From Azohydromonas australica DSM 1124 (GTDB taxonomy: Bacteria > Pseudomonadota > Gammaproteobacteria > Burkholderiales > Burkholderiaceae_C), in assembly GCF_000430725.1 (NCBI RefSeq), contig NZ_AUMO01000032.1, forward strand, positions 1 through 64,000: 64,000 nucleotides of DNA, read 5' to 3'. Shown piece by piece: positions 37,827 through 47,647 of the stretch. A model generated the notes under the pieces. The model searched no databases and had not been told where the DNA came from. It saw only the letters and a program-made list of their open reading frames with translations. The position numbers and the translations under genes were made by a program. Every line of letters starts with the position of its first letter. The stretch's first letter is position 1.

Positions 37827-38657
37827 ATGGCCGCCCGCCGGTCCCCCACCACTGCCGCCGCATCCAGCGCGCCCGACGAGACGGTCGAGCCGCAGGGCAC
37901 GCCCGCGCGGCAGCGGGACCTGGTGGCCGGGCTGGACAAGGGGCTGCAGGTGATCGAGGCCTTCGACCAGGAGCGCCCGCGGCTGACCATCAGCGAGGTG
38001 GCGGCGCGCACCGGCCTCACGCGCGCCGCGGCGCGGCGCTACCTGCTGACGCTGTGCCACCTCGGCTTCGCCAGCCAGGACCGCAACCTCTTCGCCCTCA
38101 CCGCCAAGGTGCTGCGCCTCTCGCAGAGCTACATGCACTCGGCGCGGCTGCCGCGCATCGTGCAGCCCGAGCTGATGAAGCTTTCGCGCGAACTCAAGGA
38201 AGCCTCCTCGGCCGGCGTGCTCGACGGTAGCGACGTGCTGTGCGTGGCCGCCACCAGCGCCGGGCGCGTGATCTCCAGCACCCTGCAGCCCGGCACCCGC
38301 GTGCCCGCCTGGTGCACCGCCAACGGCCGCGTGCTGCTGGCCGCGTGGCCGCAGGACGCCGTGCAGGCCTGGATCGCGCAGCAGGCGCTGCAGCCGCGCA
38401 CACCCCAGACCTTGACCGACCCGCAGCGCCTGGCCGCCGAGATCGAGCAGGTGCGCGAGCGCGGCCATGCGGCGGTGGACCAGGAGTTCGAGCCGGGGCT
38501 GCGCACGGTGTCGGTGCCGTTGCTGAATTTCCGCGGCGAGACGGTGGCCGCGCTCAACGTCAGCGTCCATGCCTCGCGCATGGAGATGGACGAGCTCCAG
38601 GAGGCGGCATTGCCGCCGTTGCGCCAGGCGCAGGTGCACCTGCGCCAGATCCTTTGA
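37827..38657 (+). CDS. IclR-family regulator, probable activator of pobA (PcaR/PobR type)
   Basis: A 276-residue IclR-type regulator. The HTH domain is KGLQVIEAFDQERPRLTISE and TGLTRAAARRYLLTLCHLGF. The effector domain shows RIVQPELMKLSRELKEASSAG, WCTANGRVLLAA and VDQEFEPGLRTVSVPLLNF. This layout matches the Pca/Pob subgroup (PcaR, PcaU, PobR) that senses 4-hydroxybenzoate or protocatechuate. It is 66 nt upstream of pobA on the same strand, so the two may be cotranscribed. A strong palindrome lies in its promoter. Confidence 0.88.
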   Translation: MAARRSPTTAAASSAPDETVEPQGTPARQRDLVAGLDKGLQVIEAFDQERPRLTISEVAARTGLTRAAARRYLLTLCHLGFASQDRNLFALTAKVLRLSQSYMHSARLPRIVQPELMKLSRELKEASSAGVLDGSDVLCVAATSAGRVISSTLQPGTRVPAWCTANGRVLLAAWPQDAVQAWIAQQALQPRTPQTLTDPQRLAAEIEQVRERGHAAVDQEFEPGLRTVSVPLLNFRGETVAALNVSVHASRMEMDELQEAALPPLRQAQVHLRQIL

Positions 38658-39911
<1,254 letters not shown>

Positions 39912-39937
39912 GCCCCGGCCCAGCGGCCACAATGGCG

Positions 39938-39966
39938 ACGGGCGCCCTTGCGGCGCCCGTTTTTTC
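39938..39966 (+). terminator. Intrinsic terminator after pobA
   Basis: ACGGGCGCC and GGCGCCCGT form a perfect 9-bp stem with a 5-nt loop, followed by T6. It isolates pobA from the small monooxygenase gene downstream. Confidence 0.9.
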
Positions 39967-39997
39967 ATTGCCGTTCCCCCACCACCGGAGACTTCTC

Positions 39998-40303
39998 GTG
40001 ATCCTCGAACTGGTTGACATCCGCATCCACCCCGGCCAGCAGGCCGCCTTCGACGAGGCGGTGCAGCGCGGGCTTTCCACCGTGATCGGGCCCTTCCCCG
40101 GCTGCCGCGGCTGGAAGGTGAACAAGGGCATCGAGTCGGCCGAGCGCTATGTGGTGCAGATCTTCTGGGACACGCTGGAGGACCACACCGTGCATTTCCG
40201 CGGCTCCGAGGCCTTCGCCGCCTGGCGCGCCATCGTCGGCCCGTTCTTCGCGCAGCCGCCGGCCGTGGAGCATTTCGAGTTCGTGGGCAAGAGCGAGGGC
40301 TGA
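39998..40303 (+). CDS. Antibiotic biosynthesis monooxygenase (ABM) family protein
   Basis: A 101-residue dimeric alpha/beta-barrel protein. LELVDIRIHPGQQAAFDEAV, FPGCRGWKVNKGIE, YVVQIFWDTLEDHTVHFRGS and WRAIVGPFFAQPP follow the ABM/YgiN pattern. Members act on quinones or simply bind aromatic ligands; the substrate is unknown. Its place after pobA suits an aromatic role but a terminator separates them. The start is GTG with GGAG 7 nt upstream. Confidence 0.85.
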   Translation: MILELVDIRIHPGQQAAFDEAVQRGLSTVIGPFPGCRGWKVNKGIESAERYVVQIFWDTLEDHTVHFRGSEAFAAWRAIVGPFFAQPPAVEHFEFVGKSEG

Positions 40304-40312
40304 GGCCCCGCC

Positions 40313-40338
40313 GCGGTGAAGGTTCAGCCCTTCACCGC
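40313..40338. other. Perfect hairpin spanning the efflux-carrier stop codon
   Basis: GCGGTGAAGG and CCTTCACCGC form a 10-bp stem with loop TTCAGC. The stop codon of the minus-strand carrier gene (40324-40326) is inside the loop. There is no T-run, so it is a possible 3' stabiliser or a factor-dependent stop between convergent genes. Confidence 0.5.
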
Positions 40339-41235
40339 CCCCGCCAGCCACAGCAGCCCCGGCGACAGCACCAGCAGCGCCAGCGTGGAAACCAGCACGC
40401 CGCCCGCGGCGGTCTCGCCGTGGGGGGTGAGGCGGTCGGCGTAGAGGTAGCTCGCCACCGCCACCGGCATCGCCAGCTGGATCAGCATCACGCCCGCGGC
40501 CATGGGCGGCAGGCCCATGAGCAGGCCCACCAGCAGCCCCGAGAGCGTGCCCGCCGCCAGGCGGATGGAGCCCAGCCACGCTCCCTGGCGCAGCCCGCCG
40601 TGCGACACCGTCACCAGCGCGTAGCCCAGGCTCAGCAGCATCAGCGGCACCGTCATCGAGCCCACCAGGCGGGCGCTCTCCAGCACCGGCGCCGGCACGG
40701 ACAAACCGCTCCAGCGCAGCGCCACGGCCGCGGCCACGGCGAAGACCACGCCGCGCGGCATGCAGGTGCGCTGCGGCGACGAGCGCGAGAGGATCCACAC
40801 CGCCACCGTGTGCTGAACCATCGACGTGATGGCGAAGGCCGCCACTGCGATGGCCAGCCCCTCCGCGCCGAAGGCCAGCTGCGCCATCGGCAGCCCCAGG
40901 TTGCCGGCGTTGGGCAGCACCGCCGCCGGCAGCAGCGCGAGCACCGGCAGCTTCAGCAGCCGCAGCGCCAGCGCCGCCATGGCTCCGGCCAGCACGAAGC
41001 CCAGCACCGTCGCCGCCCCGGCCTGCAGCAGCGCCTGGCCCGACAGCGGCGTGCTCAGCAGCGTGTGGAACACCAGCGCTGGCGTGGCGAAGTTGGCGGC
41101 CAGCACCGAGATGAACTCGCCCGGAAAGGGCTTCTTCTTCCAGGCCCAGAACGAGCCCACCGAGGCACAGGCCACCACCGGCAGCAGCAGCGCTGCCATG
41201 CGCAGGTAGAGGGTCAGGCCGTCGAGGAGGGTCAT
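40324..41235 (-). CDS. Auxin efflux carrier (AEC) family transporter, copy 1
   Basis: A 303-residue transporter with about ten membrane helices in two five-helix halves. LLPVVACASVGSFWAW, LPNAGNLGLPMAQLAFG (the Asn-containing crossover of AEC proteins) and MLIQLAMPVAVASYLYA are diagnostic. AEC proteins export or import organic acids such as malonate; this substrate is unknown. It is convergent with the ABM gene. A second AEC gene lies at 56336-57376. Confidence 0.9.
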   Translation of the reverse strand: MTLLDGLTLYLRMAALLLPVVACASVGSFWAWKKKPFPGEFISVLAANFATPALVFHTLLSTPLSGQALLQAGAATVLGFVLAGAMAALALRLLKLPVLALLPAAVLPNAGNLGLPMAQLAFGAEGLAIAVAAFAITSMVQHTVAVWILSRSSPQRTCMPRGVVFAVAAAVALRWSGLSVPAPVLESARLVGSMTVPLMLLSLGYALVTVSHGGLRQGAWLGSIRLAAGTLSGLLVGLLMGLPPMAAGVMLIQLAMPVAVASYLYADRLTPHGETAAGGVLVSTLALLVLSPGLLWLAGAVKG

Positions 41236-41381
41236 GCGGGGAACACAGCGGGCGGGCGATGGACGGAAGCCGTCCGCTCGACGGCAGGAAACCGGGCGAC
41301 GGAAGCCGGCGCGATGTTGGCCGAAGTCGACCCTGCTCCCGCTGTGGTCAACGCGTACCGCGCCCCGTGCCACCGGGCCCA

Positions 41382-41414
41382 CAAAGCAAAACGCCAGCCG
41401 GTGAGGGCTGGCGT
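41382..41414 (-). terminator. Intrinsic terminator of tRNA-Phe
   Basis: On the minus strand ACGCCAGCC and GGCTGGCGT form a 9-bp stem with a 6-nt loop, followed by TTTGCTTTG. It lies 8 nt after the CCA end. Confidence 0.82.
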
Positions 41415-41422
41415 CTGACGTT

Positions 41423-41498
41423 TGGTGGCCAAGGGCGGAATCGAACCACCGACACGCGGATTTTCAATCCGCTGCTCTACCAACTGAGCTACTTGGCC
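41423..41498 (-). tRNA. tRNA-Phe (GAA)
   Basis: A 76-nt tRNA with encoded CCA. It begins GGCCAAGTAGCTCAGTTGG and has the anticodon stem-loop GGATTGAAAATCC (anticodon GAA), a T arm with GGTTCGATTCC, and the acceptor end CTTGGCCACCA. All arms pair. It lies downstream of ntrX but has its own promoter and terminator. Confidence 0.97.
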
Positions 41499-41510
41499 GT
41501 GAAGCTGCGC

Positions 41511-41540
41511 ATTCTATCAATGCTTTTTGAAAGTTTGCAA
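41511..41540 (-). promoter_or_regulatory. tRNA-Phe promoter
   Basis: On the minus strand TTGCAA (41535-41540) is followed after 18 nt by TAGAAT (41511-41516). The -10 ends 12 nt before the tRNA 5' end. An A/T-rich stretch just upstream resembles an UP element. Confidence 0.75.
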
Positions 41541-41595
41541 GCTTTTTTGATGAATCTGCTTCTGGACCGTTTTTGGAGCCGGTTCCGGCCCCCGT

Positions 41596-42276
41596 TCAGG
41601 TCCCGCCGCGCTTGTTGCGCGAGAGGTCCACGCCGAGCTGCTTGAGCTTGCGGTAGAGGTGCGTGCGCTCCAGGCCGGTCTTCTCGGCCACACGGGTCAT
41701 GGAGCCGTTCTCCTTGGCCAAGTGGAACTCGAAGTAGGTCTTCTCGAAGGCATCGCGCGCCTCGCGCAGCGGGCGGTCGAGCTCGAAGCTGAACTCGCTG
41801 CTGAGCGTGTTGCCTATGTGGTTCAGCGCCGGCATGCCGAAGCCGGCAGTGCCGGCGCTGTCGGGCGCGGCGTCGCTGAAGCCCGGCGCCGCGGCCGGGC
41901 CCGCGTTGGGCGTGGGCTTGGCCAGGCCCTGCTCCACCGCGCGCAGCAGCTTCTGCAGCGTGATGGGCTTTTCCAGGAACGCCATCGCGCCGAAGCGCGT
42001 GGCCTCGACGGCGGTGTCGATGGTGCCGTGGCCGCTCATCATGATCACGGGCATGCTGAGCTGGCCGTTGCTGCCCCATTCCTTGAGCAGCGTGATGCCG
42101 TCGACGTCGGGCATCCAGATGTCCAGAAGCACGAGGTCGGGACGCATCCGCTCTCTGTACCCACGGGCCTGGGCGGCGTTTTCGGCCAGTTCGACCGTGT
42201 GCCCTTCGTCCGTCAGGATTTCCGACAGCAGGGCGCGGATGCCCAGTTCGTCGTCAACAACAAGGATGGTCGCCAT
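41596..42276 (-). CDS. NtrX-like response regulator without AAA+ domain
   Basis: A 226-residue regulator. The receiver domain has D8/D9, phosphoacceptor D52 (LVLLDIWMPDVDG) and K-containing FLEKPITL. An Ala/Pro-rich linker (about 122-150) joins it to a C-terminal Fis-type HTH (MTRVAEKTGLERTHLYRKLKQLG). The sigma-54-interacting AAA+ module of classical NtrX is absent, as is usual in betaproteobacteria, so it should act with sigma-70 promoters or as a repressor. It pairs with the NtrY-like kinase 22 nt upstream. Confidence 0.9.
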   Translation of the reverse strand: MATILVVDDELGIRALLSEILTDEGHTVELAENAAQARGYRERMRPDLVLLDIWMPDVDGITLLKEWGSNGQLSMPVIMMSGHGTIDTAVEATRFGAMAFLEKPITLQKLLRAVEQGLAKPTPNAGPAAAPGFSDAAPDSAGTAGFGMPALNHIGNTLSSEFSFELDRPLREARDAFEKTYFEFHLAKENGSMTRVAEKTGLERTHLYRKLKQLGVDLSRNKRGGT

Positions 42277-42298
42277 GGATGCTCGGTGCGCTCGGCCT

Positions 42299-44617
42299 TC
42301 AAGCGGCCGGCGGGAGAGGAGCCGATGCGGCCGCGGCAGGCACGGCGAGGGCAGCGGCGAGATTCGAAAATGATAGCGTCACTTGCGCCCCGGCCGCCGG
42401 GGCGTCCGGCGCCTCGCCGCCGCTGCGGTTGGCGATGCGCACGCGCGCGCCGTGCTCGTCGGCAATCTTCTTGACCACCGCCAGCCCCAGCCCCGTGCCC
42501 TTGGTCTTGGTCGTGACGTAGGGCTCGAAGGCGCGCTTGAGCACCTTGTCGGCGAAGCCCGGCCCGTTGTCCAGGATGCGCAGCCGCACCCCGCGCGGCT
42601 GGCCCTGCTCGCCCGGCTGCACCTCGGTGTGCAGCTGCACGCGGCCGTCGGGCTTGTCGGCCACGGCATCCAGCGCGTTCTGCAACAGGTTGTGCACCAC
42701 CTGGCGCAGCTGCGTGGCGTCGCCCTGGATCCACGGCAGCCCCGGCGCGCAATTGACTACCAGGCGGCCCTGCTCGACGGCGTGGCCGTAGAGGCCCAGC
42801 ACCTCCGCCACCAGCGCGTTGAGGTCCAGCGGCGCCAGCCGCGCCGAAGGCAGCCGCGCGTAGTCGCGGAACTCGTTGACCAGCTGCTTCATCGCTTGCA
42901 CCTGCGTCACGATGGTGCCCACCGCGCGCACCAGCAGCGCCTGGTCGTTCCCCTCCAGCTTGGCTTCGAGCCGGTGCTGCAGCCGCTCCGCCGAGAGCTG
43001 GATCGGCGTGAGCGGGTTCTTGATCTCGTGCGCCAAGCGCCGCGCCACCTCGGCCCAGGCCGCCGAGCGCTGCGCCGACACCACCTCCGAGATGTCGTCG
43101 AACACCACCAGCCGCGCCTCCTGCGGCAGCGTGGCGCCGCGCACCAGCAGCGTCTGCACGTCGGGCTGCTCGGGCCGTTCGGCGGCGGCGTCGCCGCGGC
43201 GCTCGAAGGCGTCCTGCCACTGCCCGCGCTCGCCCGCCTCGGGGCTCTCGGCCAGCAGCTCGAAGCGCTGCCACATCGACTGCGCGAACTCCTCCAGCCC
43301 CGGCACCTCCTCCAGCCGCCGGCCGCGGAAGGCGTACAGCGGGGCCTTGAGGATGCGCGTGGCGCCGGGGTTGACGGTGTCGATGCGGCGCTGCTCGTCG
43401 AACACGATCACGCCGGCGGTCATGTTGTCCAGGATGGTCTGCAGGTGCGTGCGTGCGCGCTGCAGCTGCGTGACGCTGGCATGCGCCTGCGCCCGCGCCT
43501 CGGCCAGCTGCTGCGTCATGTCGGCGAAGGAGCGCGTGAGGCCGCCGAGCTCGTCGCGCGAGGCGAACACCGGCTTGGCGCGCAGGTCGCCCGCGGCCAC
43601 CTGGCGCACGCCCTCGGCCAGCAGCAGCAGCGGCCGCGCGAGCTGCTGGCCCAGCGCCGCGGCCAGCAGCACCGCGCCGAACACCGACAGGATCAGCGCC
43701 AGCGTGAGCGTGCCGATGTACATGCGCCGCAGGCCCTCGCGCGCCAGCGCGCGCTGCTGGTACTCGCGGTAGGCGGCCTGCACCGCCAGCGCCTGCGCCG
43801 TGAGGTTGGGCGGCAGCGCGCGCACGGCCAGCAGGTAGCGGTCCTCGCCAGCCAGGGTGATGTCGGGGCGCGGCACCGGCGCCAGCGCCCGCACCAGCGC
43901 CGGCGGCGCCCCGGCGGCGGCAGCGGCGTTCTCGTCGTCCAGGCCCTCGATGTGGCTGGCCACGCGCCCGCCGCGCGCCTGGCGCAGCAGCGCCGGCGAG
44001 GGACGCGCCGGCGCGATGGCCTGGGCGCTGCCGCCCGCGCTCAGCAGCACTTGGCCGCTGGCACCCACCAGCGACACGGTCTGCGCCGCGAGCTGCTCGC
44101 GCACGCGCTCCAGCACCAGCGCCATGGGCACGCCGGGCGTGTCGGCGAGGTGGTCGGCGGCGAACTGCGTCTTGGACGCGAGGTCGGCCTGCTGCGCGTC
44201 CAGCGTGCTGCGCCCGAGCGACAGGCCGGCGTTGAGCGCGCCCTCCACGCGCGCATCGAACCAGATCTCGATGCTGCGCGTGACGAACTGGTAGCTCACG
44301 GTGTAGACCAGCGCCCCCGGCACCACGCCCACCAGCGCAAAGATGCCCGCGAGCTTGAGCAGCAGCCGGCTGCCGAACTTGCCGCGACGCACGCGCATCG
44401 CCAGCCGCCCCGCGGCCACCAGGATCGTCGCTGTCAGCAGCGTGAGCACCGCCAGGTTGGCGCCGAAGAGCAGCCCCCAGTGGCGCTCGTAGAAACCGTC
44501 CGGGTCTTCCGCGCCGCCGCCGGTGGACAGCGACAGCACGAAGCCGATCACCAGCGCCACGCCCGTGAGCGCCACCAGCCCCACCAGCACGCTCGTGCGC
44601 CGGCCCTTGCTGCTCAT
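42299..44617 (-). CDS. NtrY-like sensor histidine kinase
   Basis: A 772-residue membrane kinase. Three N-terminal hydrophobic segments (about 8-30, 48-68, 85-110) precede an extracytoplasmic region, a fourth helix near 305-325, a HAMP domain (LARPLLLLAEGVRQVAAGDL), a PAS domain (ILDNMTAGVIVFD) and the HisKA/HATPase core. The core shows the H-box RRLAHEIKNPLTPIQ, the N-box LLQNALDAV, and DNGPGF with GTGLGLAVVKK. It should phosphorylate the short NtrX-like regulator. The signal (nitrogen, redox or envelope) cannot be told. Confidence 0.92.
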   Translation of the reverse strand: MSSKGRRTSVLVGLVALTGVALVIGFVLSLSTGGGAEDPDGFYERHWGLLFGANLAVLTLLTATILVAAGRLAMRVRRGKFGSRLLLKLAGIFALVGVVPGALVYTVSYQFVTRSIEIWFDARVEGALNAGLSLGRSTLDAQQADLASKTQFAADHLADTPGVPMALVLERVREQLAAQTVSLVGASGQVLLSAGGSAQAIAPARPSPALLRQARGGRVASHIEGLDDENAAAAAGAPPALVRALAPVPRPDITLAGEDRYLLAVRALPPNLTAQALAVQAAYREYQQRALAREGLRRMYIGTLTLALILSVFGAVLLAAALGQQLARPLLLLAEGVRQVAAGDLRAKPVFASRDELGGLTRSFADMTQQLAEARAQAHASVTQLQRARTHLQTILDNMTAGVIVFDEQRRIDTVNPGATRILKAPLYAFRGRRLEEVPGLEEFAQSMWQRFELLAESPEAGERGQWQDAFERRGDAAAERPEQPDVQTLLVRGATLPQEARLVVFDDISEVVSAQRSAAWAEVARRLAHEIKNPLTPIQLSAERLQHRLEAKLEGNDQALLVRAVGTIVTQVQAMKQLVNEFRDYARLPSARLAPLDLNALVAEVLGLYGHAVEQGRLVVNCAPGLPWIQGDATQLRQVVHNLLQNALDAVADKPDGRVQLHTEVQPGEQGQPRGVRLRILDNGPGFADKVLKRAFEPYVTTKTKGTGLGLAVVKKIADEHGARVRIANRSGGEAPDAPAAGAQVTLSFSNLAAALAVPAAAASAPLPPAA

Positions 44618-44699
44618 GTCAGTTCCTTGATTTCACAGGCTGAGGCGGGGACGCCGGGGGCGACGCGCGCACCCAAGCAGCAGGCCTCCAGCCCAAACG

Positions 44700-44721
44700 C
44701 CGTCATGCGCGGGCATGACGG
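44700..44721. other. Inverted repeat in the ntrY leader region
   Basis: CCGTCATG and CATGACGG are perfect 8-bp arms around a 6-nt spacer, about 85 nt upstream of ntrY and 90 nt downstream of the DUF4390 stop. There is no T-run. It could be an operator or an mRNA hairpin; nothing else is seen in this 195-nt gap. Confidence 0.4.
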
Positions 44722-44812
44722 AGCACGAGGCGGGCCGCCCTTGCTGACGGGATGCTGCCCACCGGCCATTGCCGAACCAGCAATCCTCATGGCGCGCCCT
44801 CCCTCAGCCGCC

Positions 44813-45418
44813 TCACTCCGGCCGCAGCGTGCGCTCGATGCCCAGCACCCAGTCGGCCTGGTTGCCGATGCCAAGCTGCATCGGACGCGGCAGCTGCGAG
44901 GTGTCCAGCCGCCAGCTCCACTCGACGTAGTAGCGCTGCTCGTCGGGGTCGAGCTGCGTGGGCTCGGCAATGCGCCAGCGCGCGATGCGCGTCATCGACC
45001 CCAGCGCCTCGGCCAGCGTGGCGTAGCTCGTGTGCAGCGCACCCAGGCTCACGCGGTAGTTCTCCGTCAGCGGCTGGTACGACAGCCGCCACTGCCGCGA
45101 CTGGCGCGCCACGCGCTCGTCGCGCCAGTACCAGCGCGGCCGGTACACGGTGGCTTCGGTCTCGAAGTACAGCGGCACGCCGCGCGACAGCGCGTCCTCC
45201 ACCGTGCGCGGCAGCACCACGCGCAGGGAGAAATCCAGCAGCAGCCCACCGTCCTGCCGCCGCACCACCAGCTCCTGCAGCTCCAGCGCGCCCGCGCGCG
45301 CGGGCGCCAGGAACAGCGCCGGCAGGAGCGCGAACAGCAGCGCCCAGCGTCCGAGCGCCGCGCGGAACCAGCTGAGTGACAGAGAGGCGGCGGCGACACG
45401 GATCGGGGTCTGGATCAA
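44813..45418 (-). CDS. DUF4390 exported protein
   Basis: A 201-residue protein with an N-terminal signal or anchor (about 20-42, ending APARA). A beta-rich domain follows (LVVRRQDGGLLLDFSLRVVLP, VEWSWRLDTSQLPRPMQLG). DUF4390 genes typically sit between rsmB and ntrYX in betaproteobacteria, as here. The function is unknown; envelope sensing with NtrY has been inferred only from synteny. It overlaps rsmB by 4 nt. Confidence 0.87.
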   Translation of the reverse strand: MIQTPIRVAAASLSLSWFRAALGRWALLFALLPALFLAPARAGALELQELVVRRQDGGLLLDFSLRVVLPRTVEDALSRGVPLYFETEATVYRPRWYWRDERVARQSRQWRLSYQPLTENYRVSLGALHTSYATLAEALGSMTRIARWRIAEPTQLDPDEQRYYVEWSWRLDTSQLPRPMQLGIGNQADWVLGIERTLRPE

Positions 45419-46734
45419 GGCTTGTGCAGCAGCGCGTAGAAGAAACCGTCCCCGGGCGGGACGTCGGACGGGGCATTGTCAGCCAGGGGCAGCAGGTGCC
45501 CGGGGGACGCCGCGTCCAGGCGTGCAGCACTCACGCCCTGACGTTGCAAAAACGCATCGACCTGCCGCTGGCCCTCGGCCTTGAAGAAGGAACAGGTCGC
45601 ATACACCAGCCGCCCGCCGGGCTTGAGCAGCGGCCACAGCGCGTCCAGCAGCTCGGCCTGCGTGCGCGCGAGCTGCTGGATGTCGGCCGGGCGGCGCAGC
45701 CAGCGGATGTCCGGATGCCGGCGCACCACGCCCGAGCCGCTGCAGGGGGCGTCGAGCAGGATGGCGTCGAAGGGCCGGCCGTCGTGCCAGTCGGCGACGC
45801 GGCGCCCGTCGGCCGCCCTGAGCTCGGCGCGGGCGCCGATGCGCTGCAGCGTCTCGCCCACGCGCGCCAGGCGCTGCGGGTCGGCGTCCAGCGCCAGCAG
45901 GTCCAGGTCGGCCAGCTCCAGCAGGTGCGCCGTCTTGCCGCCAGGGGCGGCGCAGGCGTCGAGCACGCGCGCGCCAGCGGGCAGCGGCGCGCAGCCGGGC
46001 ACGTCCAGGCCCAGCAGCAGCGGCGCGGCGCGCTGGGCCGAGAGGTCCTGCACCGACACGTCGCCGTCGGCGAAGCCGGGCAGCTGCGTCACCGCCACCG
46101 GCTGATCCAGCAGCACCGCGTGGGTGCCGACGGCGCGGCCGGACAGGCCCTGTTCCGCCAGGCGCGCCACGTAGCCGACGGCGTCGCCGCGGCGGGCGTT
46201 GACGCGCAGCGCCATGGGCGGGCGCTCGTTGGCGGCCTGCAGCAGCGCCGCCCACTGGTCGGGCCAGTCCTGCTTCACCTGGGCGATCCACCAGGCGGGA
46301 TGGTTGTGCGCCGCCACCGGGTCGCCTTGCCGCAGCGCCGGCACGAGCTGCTCGCGCTCGCGCAAGAAGCGGCGCAGCACGGCGTTGACGAAGCCGGCGG
46401 CCTGCGGGCTGCGCTTGCGCACCGCCTTGACGGCCTGGTCCACCAGCACGTGCGGCGCGTAGACCTCGGGCGGCCACAGCAGGGCCAGCGCGGTGGTGAG
46501 CAGCGCATCGATCTCGGCCGGCGGCGTCTTGGGCGCCAGGCGCGCGCGGACCGCATTGGCCGCGCCCAGGCGGCGCAGGGTTTCGAAGCTCAGCGCCTGG
46601 GTGCCGGCGCGGGCCTCGGCCGGCACGGCGGCGAGCACGTCAGTAAGGGAGCGGCCGGCGCGCACCGCGGCCAGTGCCTCGGCCGTGTGGCCCAGCAGCC
46701 GCGCCAGCGGCAGGGAGGAGGGAGAGGACGACAT
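45415..46734 (-). CDS. rsmB: 16S rRNA (cytosine(967)-C(5))-methyltransferase
   Basis: Methylates C967 of 16S rRNA with SAM. The 439-residue protein has the N-terminal NusB-like domain (AGFVNAVLRRFLRE) and the methyltransferase core: SAM motif VLDACAAPGGKTAHLLEL, catalytic motif IV DAPCSGSGVVRRHPDI and the motif VI cysteine in LVYATCSFF. It is the first gene of rsmB-DUF4390-ntrY-ntrX and divergent from folE. TATAGA lies 11 nt before the ATG. Confidence 0.95.
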   Translation of the reverse strand: MSSSPSSLPLARLLGHTAEALAAVRAGRSLTDVLAAVPAEARAGTQALSFETLRRLGAANAVRARLAPKTPPAEIDALLTTALALLWPPEVYAPHVLVDQAVKAVRKRSPQAAGFVNAVLRRFLREREQLVPALRQGDPVAAHNHPAWWIAQVKQDWPDQWAALLQAANERPPMALRVNARRGDAVGYVARLAEQGLSGRAVGTHAVLLDQPVAVTQLPGFADGDVSVQDLSAQRAAPLLLGLDVPGCAPLPAGARVLDACAAPGGKTAHLLELADLDLLALDADPQRLARVGETLQRIGARAELRAADGRRVADWHDGRPFDAILLDAPCSGSGVVRRHPDIRWLRRPADIQQLARTQAELLDALWPLLKPGGRLVYATCSFFKAEGQRQVDAFLQRQGVSAARLDAASPGHLLPLADNAPSDVPPGDGFFYALLHKP

Positions 46735-46880
46735 GGGGGGCGCAGTCTATAGACCCATGCGCGCGGACCGCCCGGCAGCCGGGCGCGGCATGGTCATGGC
46801 CGCCGTAGACCCGCGCCAGCAGCGCCATTCCCGACGGACGACAATCCCCCGACTGCGAGCCCGTAACGACTCCTGAACCC

Positions 46881-47597
46881 ATGAATACAAACCTGCCCGT
46901 CGAGGAAGCGCTGGTGGCCAGCGCCTCCGAACGCATCCGCCAGCGCCTGGAGCGTGCCGGCCGCCGCTTCCACGCCAATGACAATATTTCAGCCTTCATC
47001 CAAGAAGGCGAGATCGCCGAAATCAAGGCCGAGGTCGAATCGCATTTGAAGCAGGTGCTGCGTGCGTTGGTGATCGACACTGACAGCGACCACAACACCA
47101 ACGACACCGCGCAGCGCGTGGCCAAGATGTTCGTGGACGAGGTATTCCGCGGACGCTACGTGCCGGTGCCCAAGGTGACGGAATTTCCGAATGCCGAGCG
47201 GCTGAACGAATTGATGATTGTCGGCCCGATCAAGGTGCGCAGCGCCTGCTCGCACCACCTGTGCCCGATCCTGGGCCGGGTATGGGTGGGCATCCTGCCC
47301 AATGAGCATTCCAACCTGATCGGCCTGTCCAAATACGCGCGGCTGTGCGAGTGGATCATGAGCCGCCCGCAAATCCAGGAAGAGGCCGTGACCATGCTGG
47401 CCAACGAGCTGCAGGAGCGGGTGAAGCCCGACGGCCTGGCGCTGGTGATGGAGGCGGACCATTTCTGCATGCACTGGCGCGGCGTGAAGGACGACGAGTC
47501 CGTCATGACCAACTCGGTGATGCGCGGCGCCTTCTTGAAGGATTCGAGCCTGCGGCGCGAATTCCTGTCCCTGCTGAGCCGCAAGAACAATTTCTGA
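46881..47597 (+). CDS. folE: GTP cyclohydrolase I
   Basis: Opens GTP to 7,8-dihydroneopterin triphosphate, the first step to folate. The 238-residue protein has the zinc and active-site motifs VRSACSHHLCPILGRVWVG, LIGLSKYARLCEW and the second zinc Cys in DHFCMHWRGVKD. Its codon use is a little less GC-rich than its neighbours. It is divergent from rsmB and followed at 50 nt by a BLUF gene on the same strand. Confidence 0.96.
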   Translation: MNTNLPVEEALVASASERIRQRLERAGRRFHANDNISAFIQEGEIAEIKAEVESHLKQVLRALVIDTDSDHNTNDTAQRVAKMFVDEVFRGRYVPVPKVTEFPNAERLNELMIVGPIKVRSACSHHLCPILGRVWVGILPNEHSNLIGLSKYARLCEWIMSRPQIQEEAVTMLANELQERVKPDGLALVMEADHFCMHWRGVKDDESVMTNSVMRGAFLKDSSLRREFLSLLSRKNNF

Positions 47598-47647
47598 GCC
47601 CTGCCCTAGCCTTCCCTCGAATCACTTCCTGAGACCGGAGAGAGCCC

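Noticed and set aside
44700..44721. Small RNA between the DUF4390 gene and ntrY
   Set aside because: Only one isolated inverted repeat, with no promoter or terminator signature on either strand.
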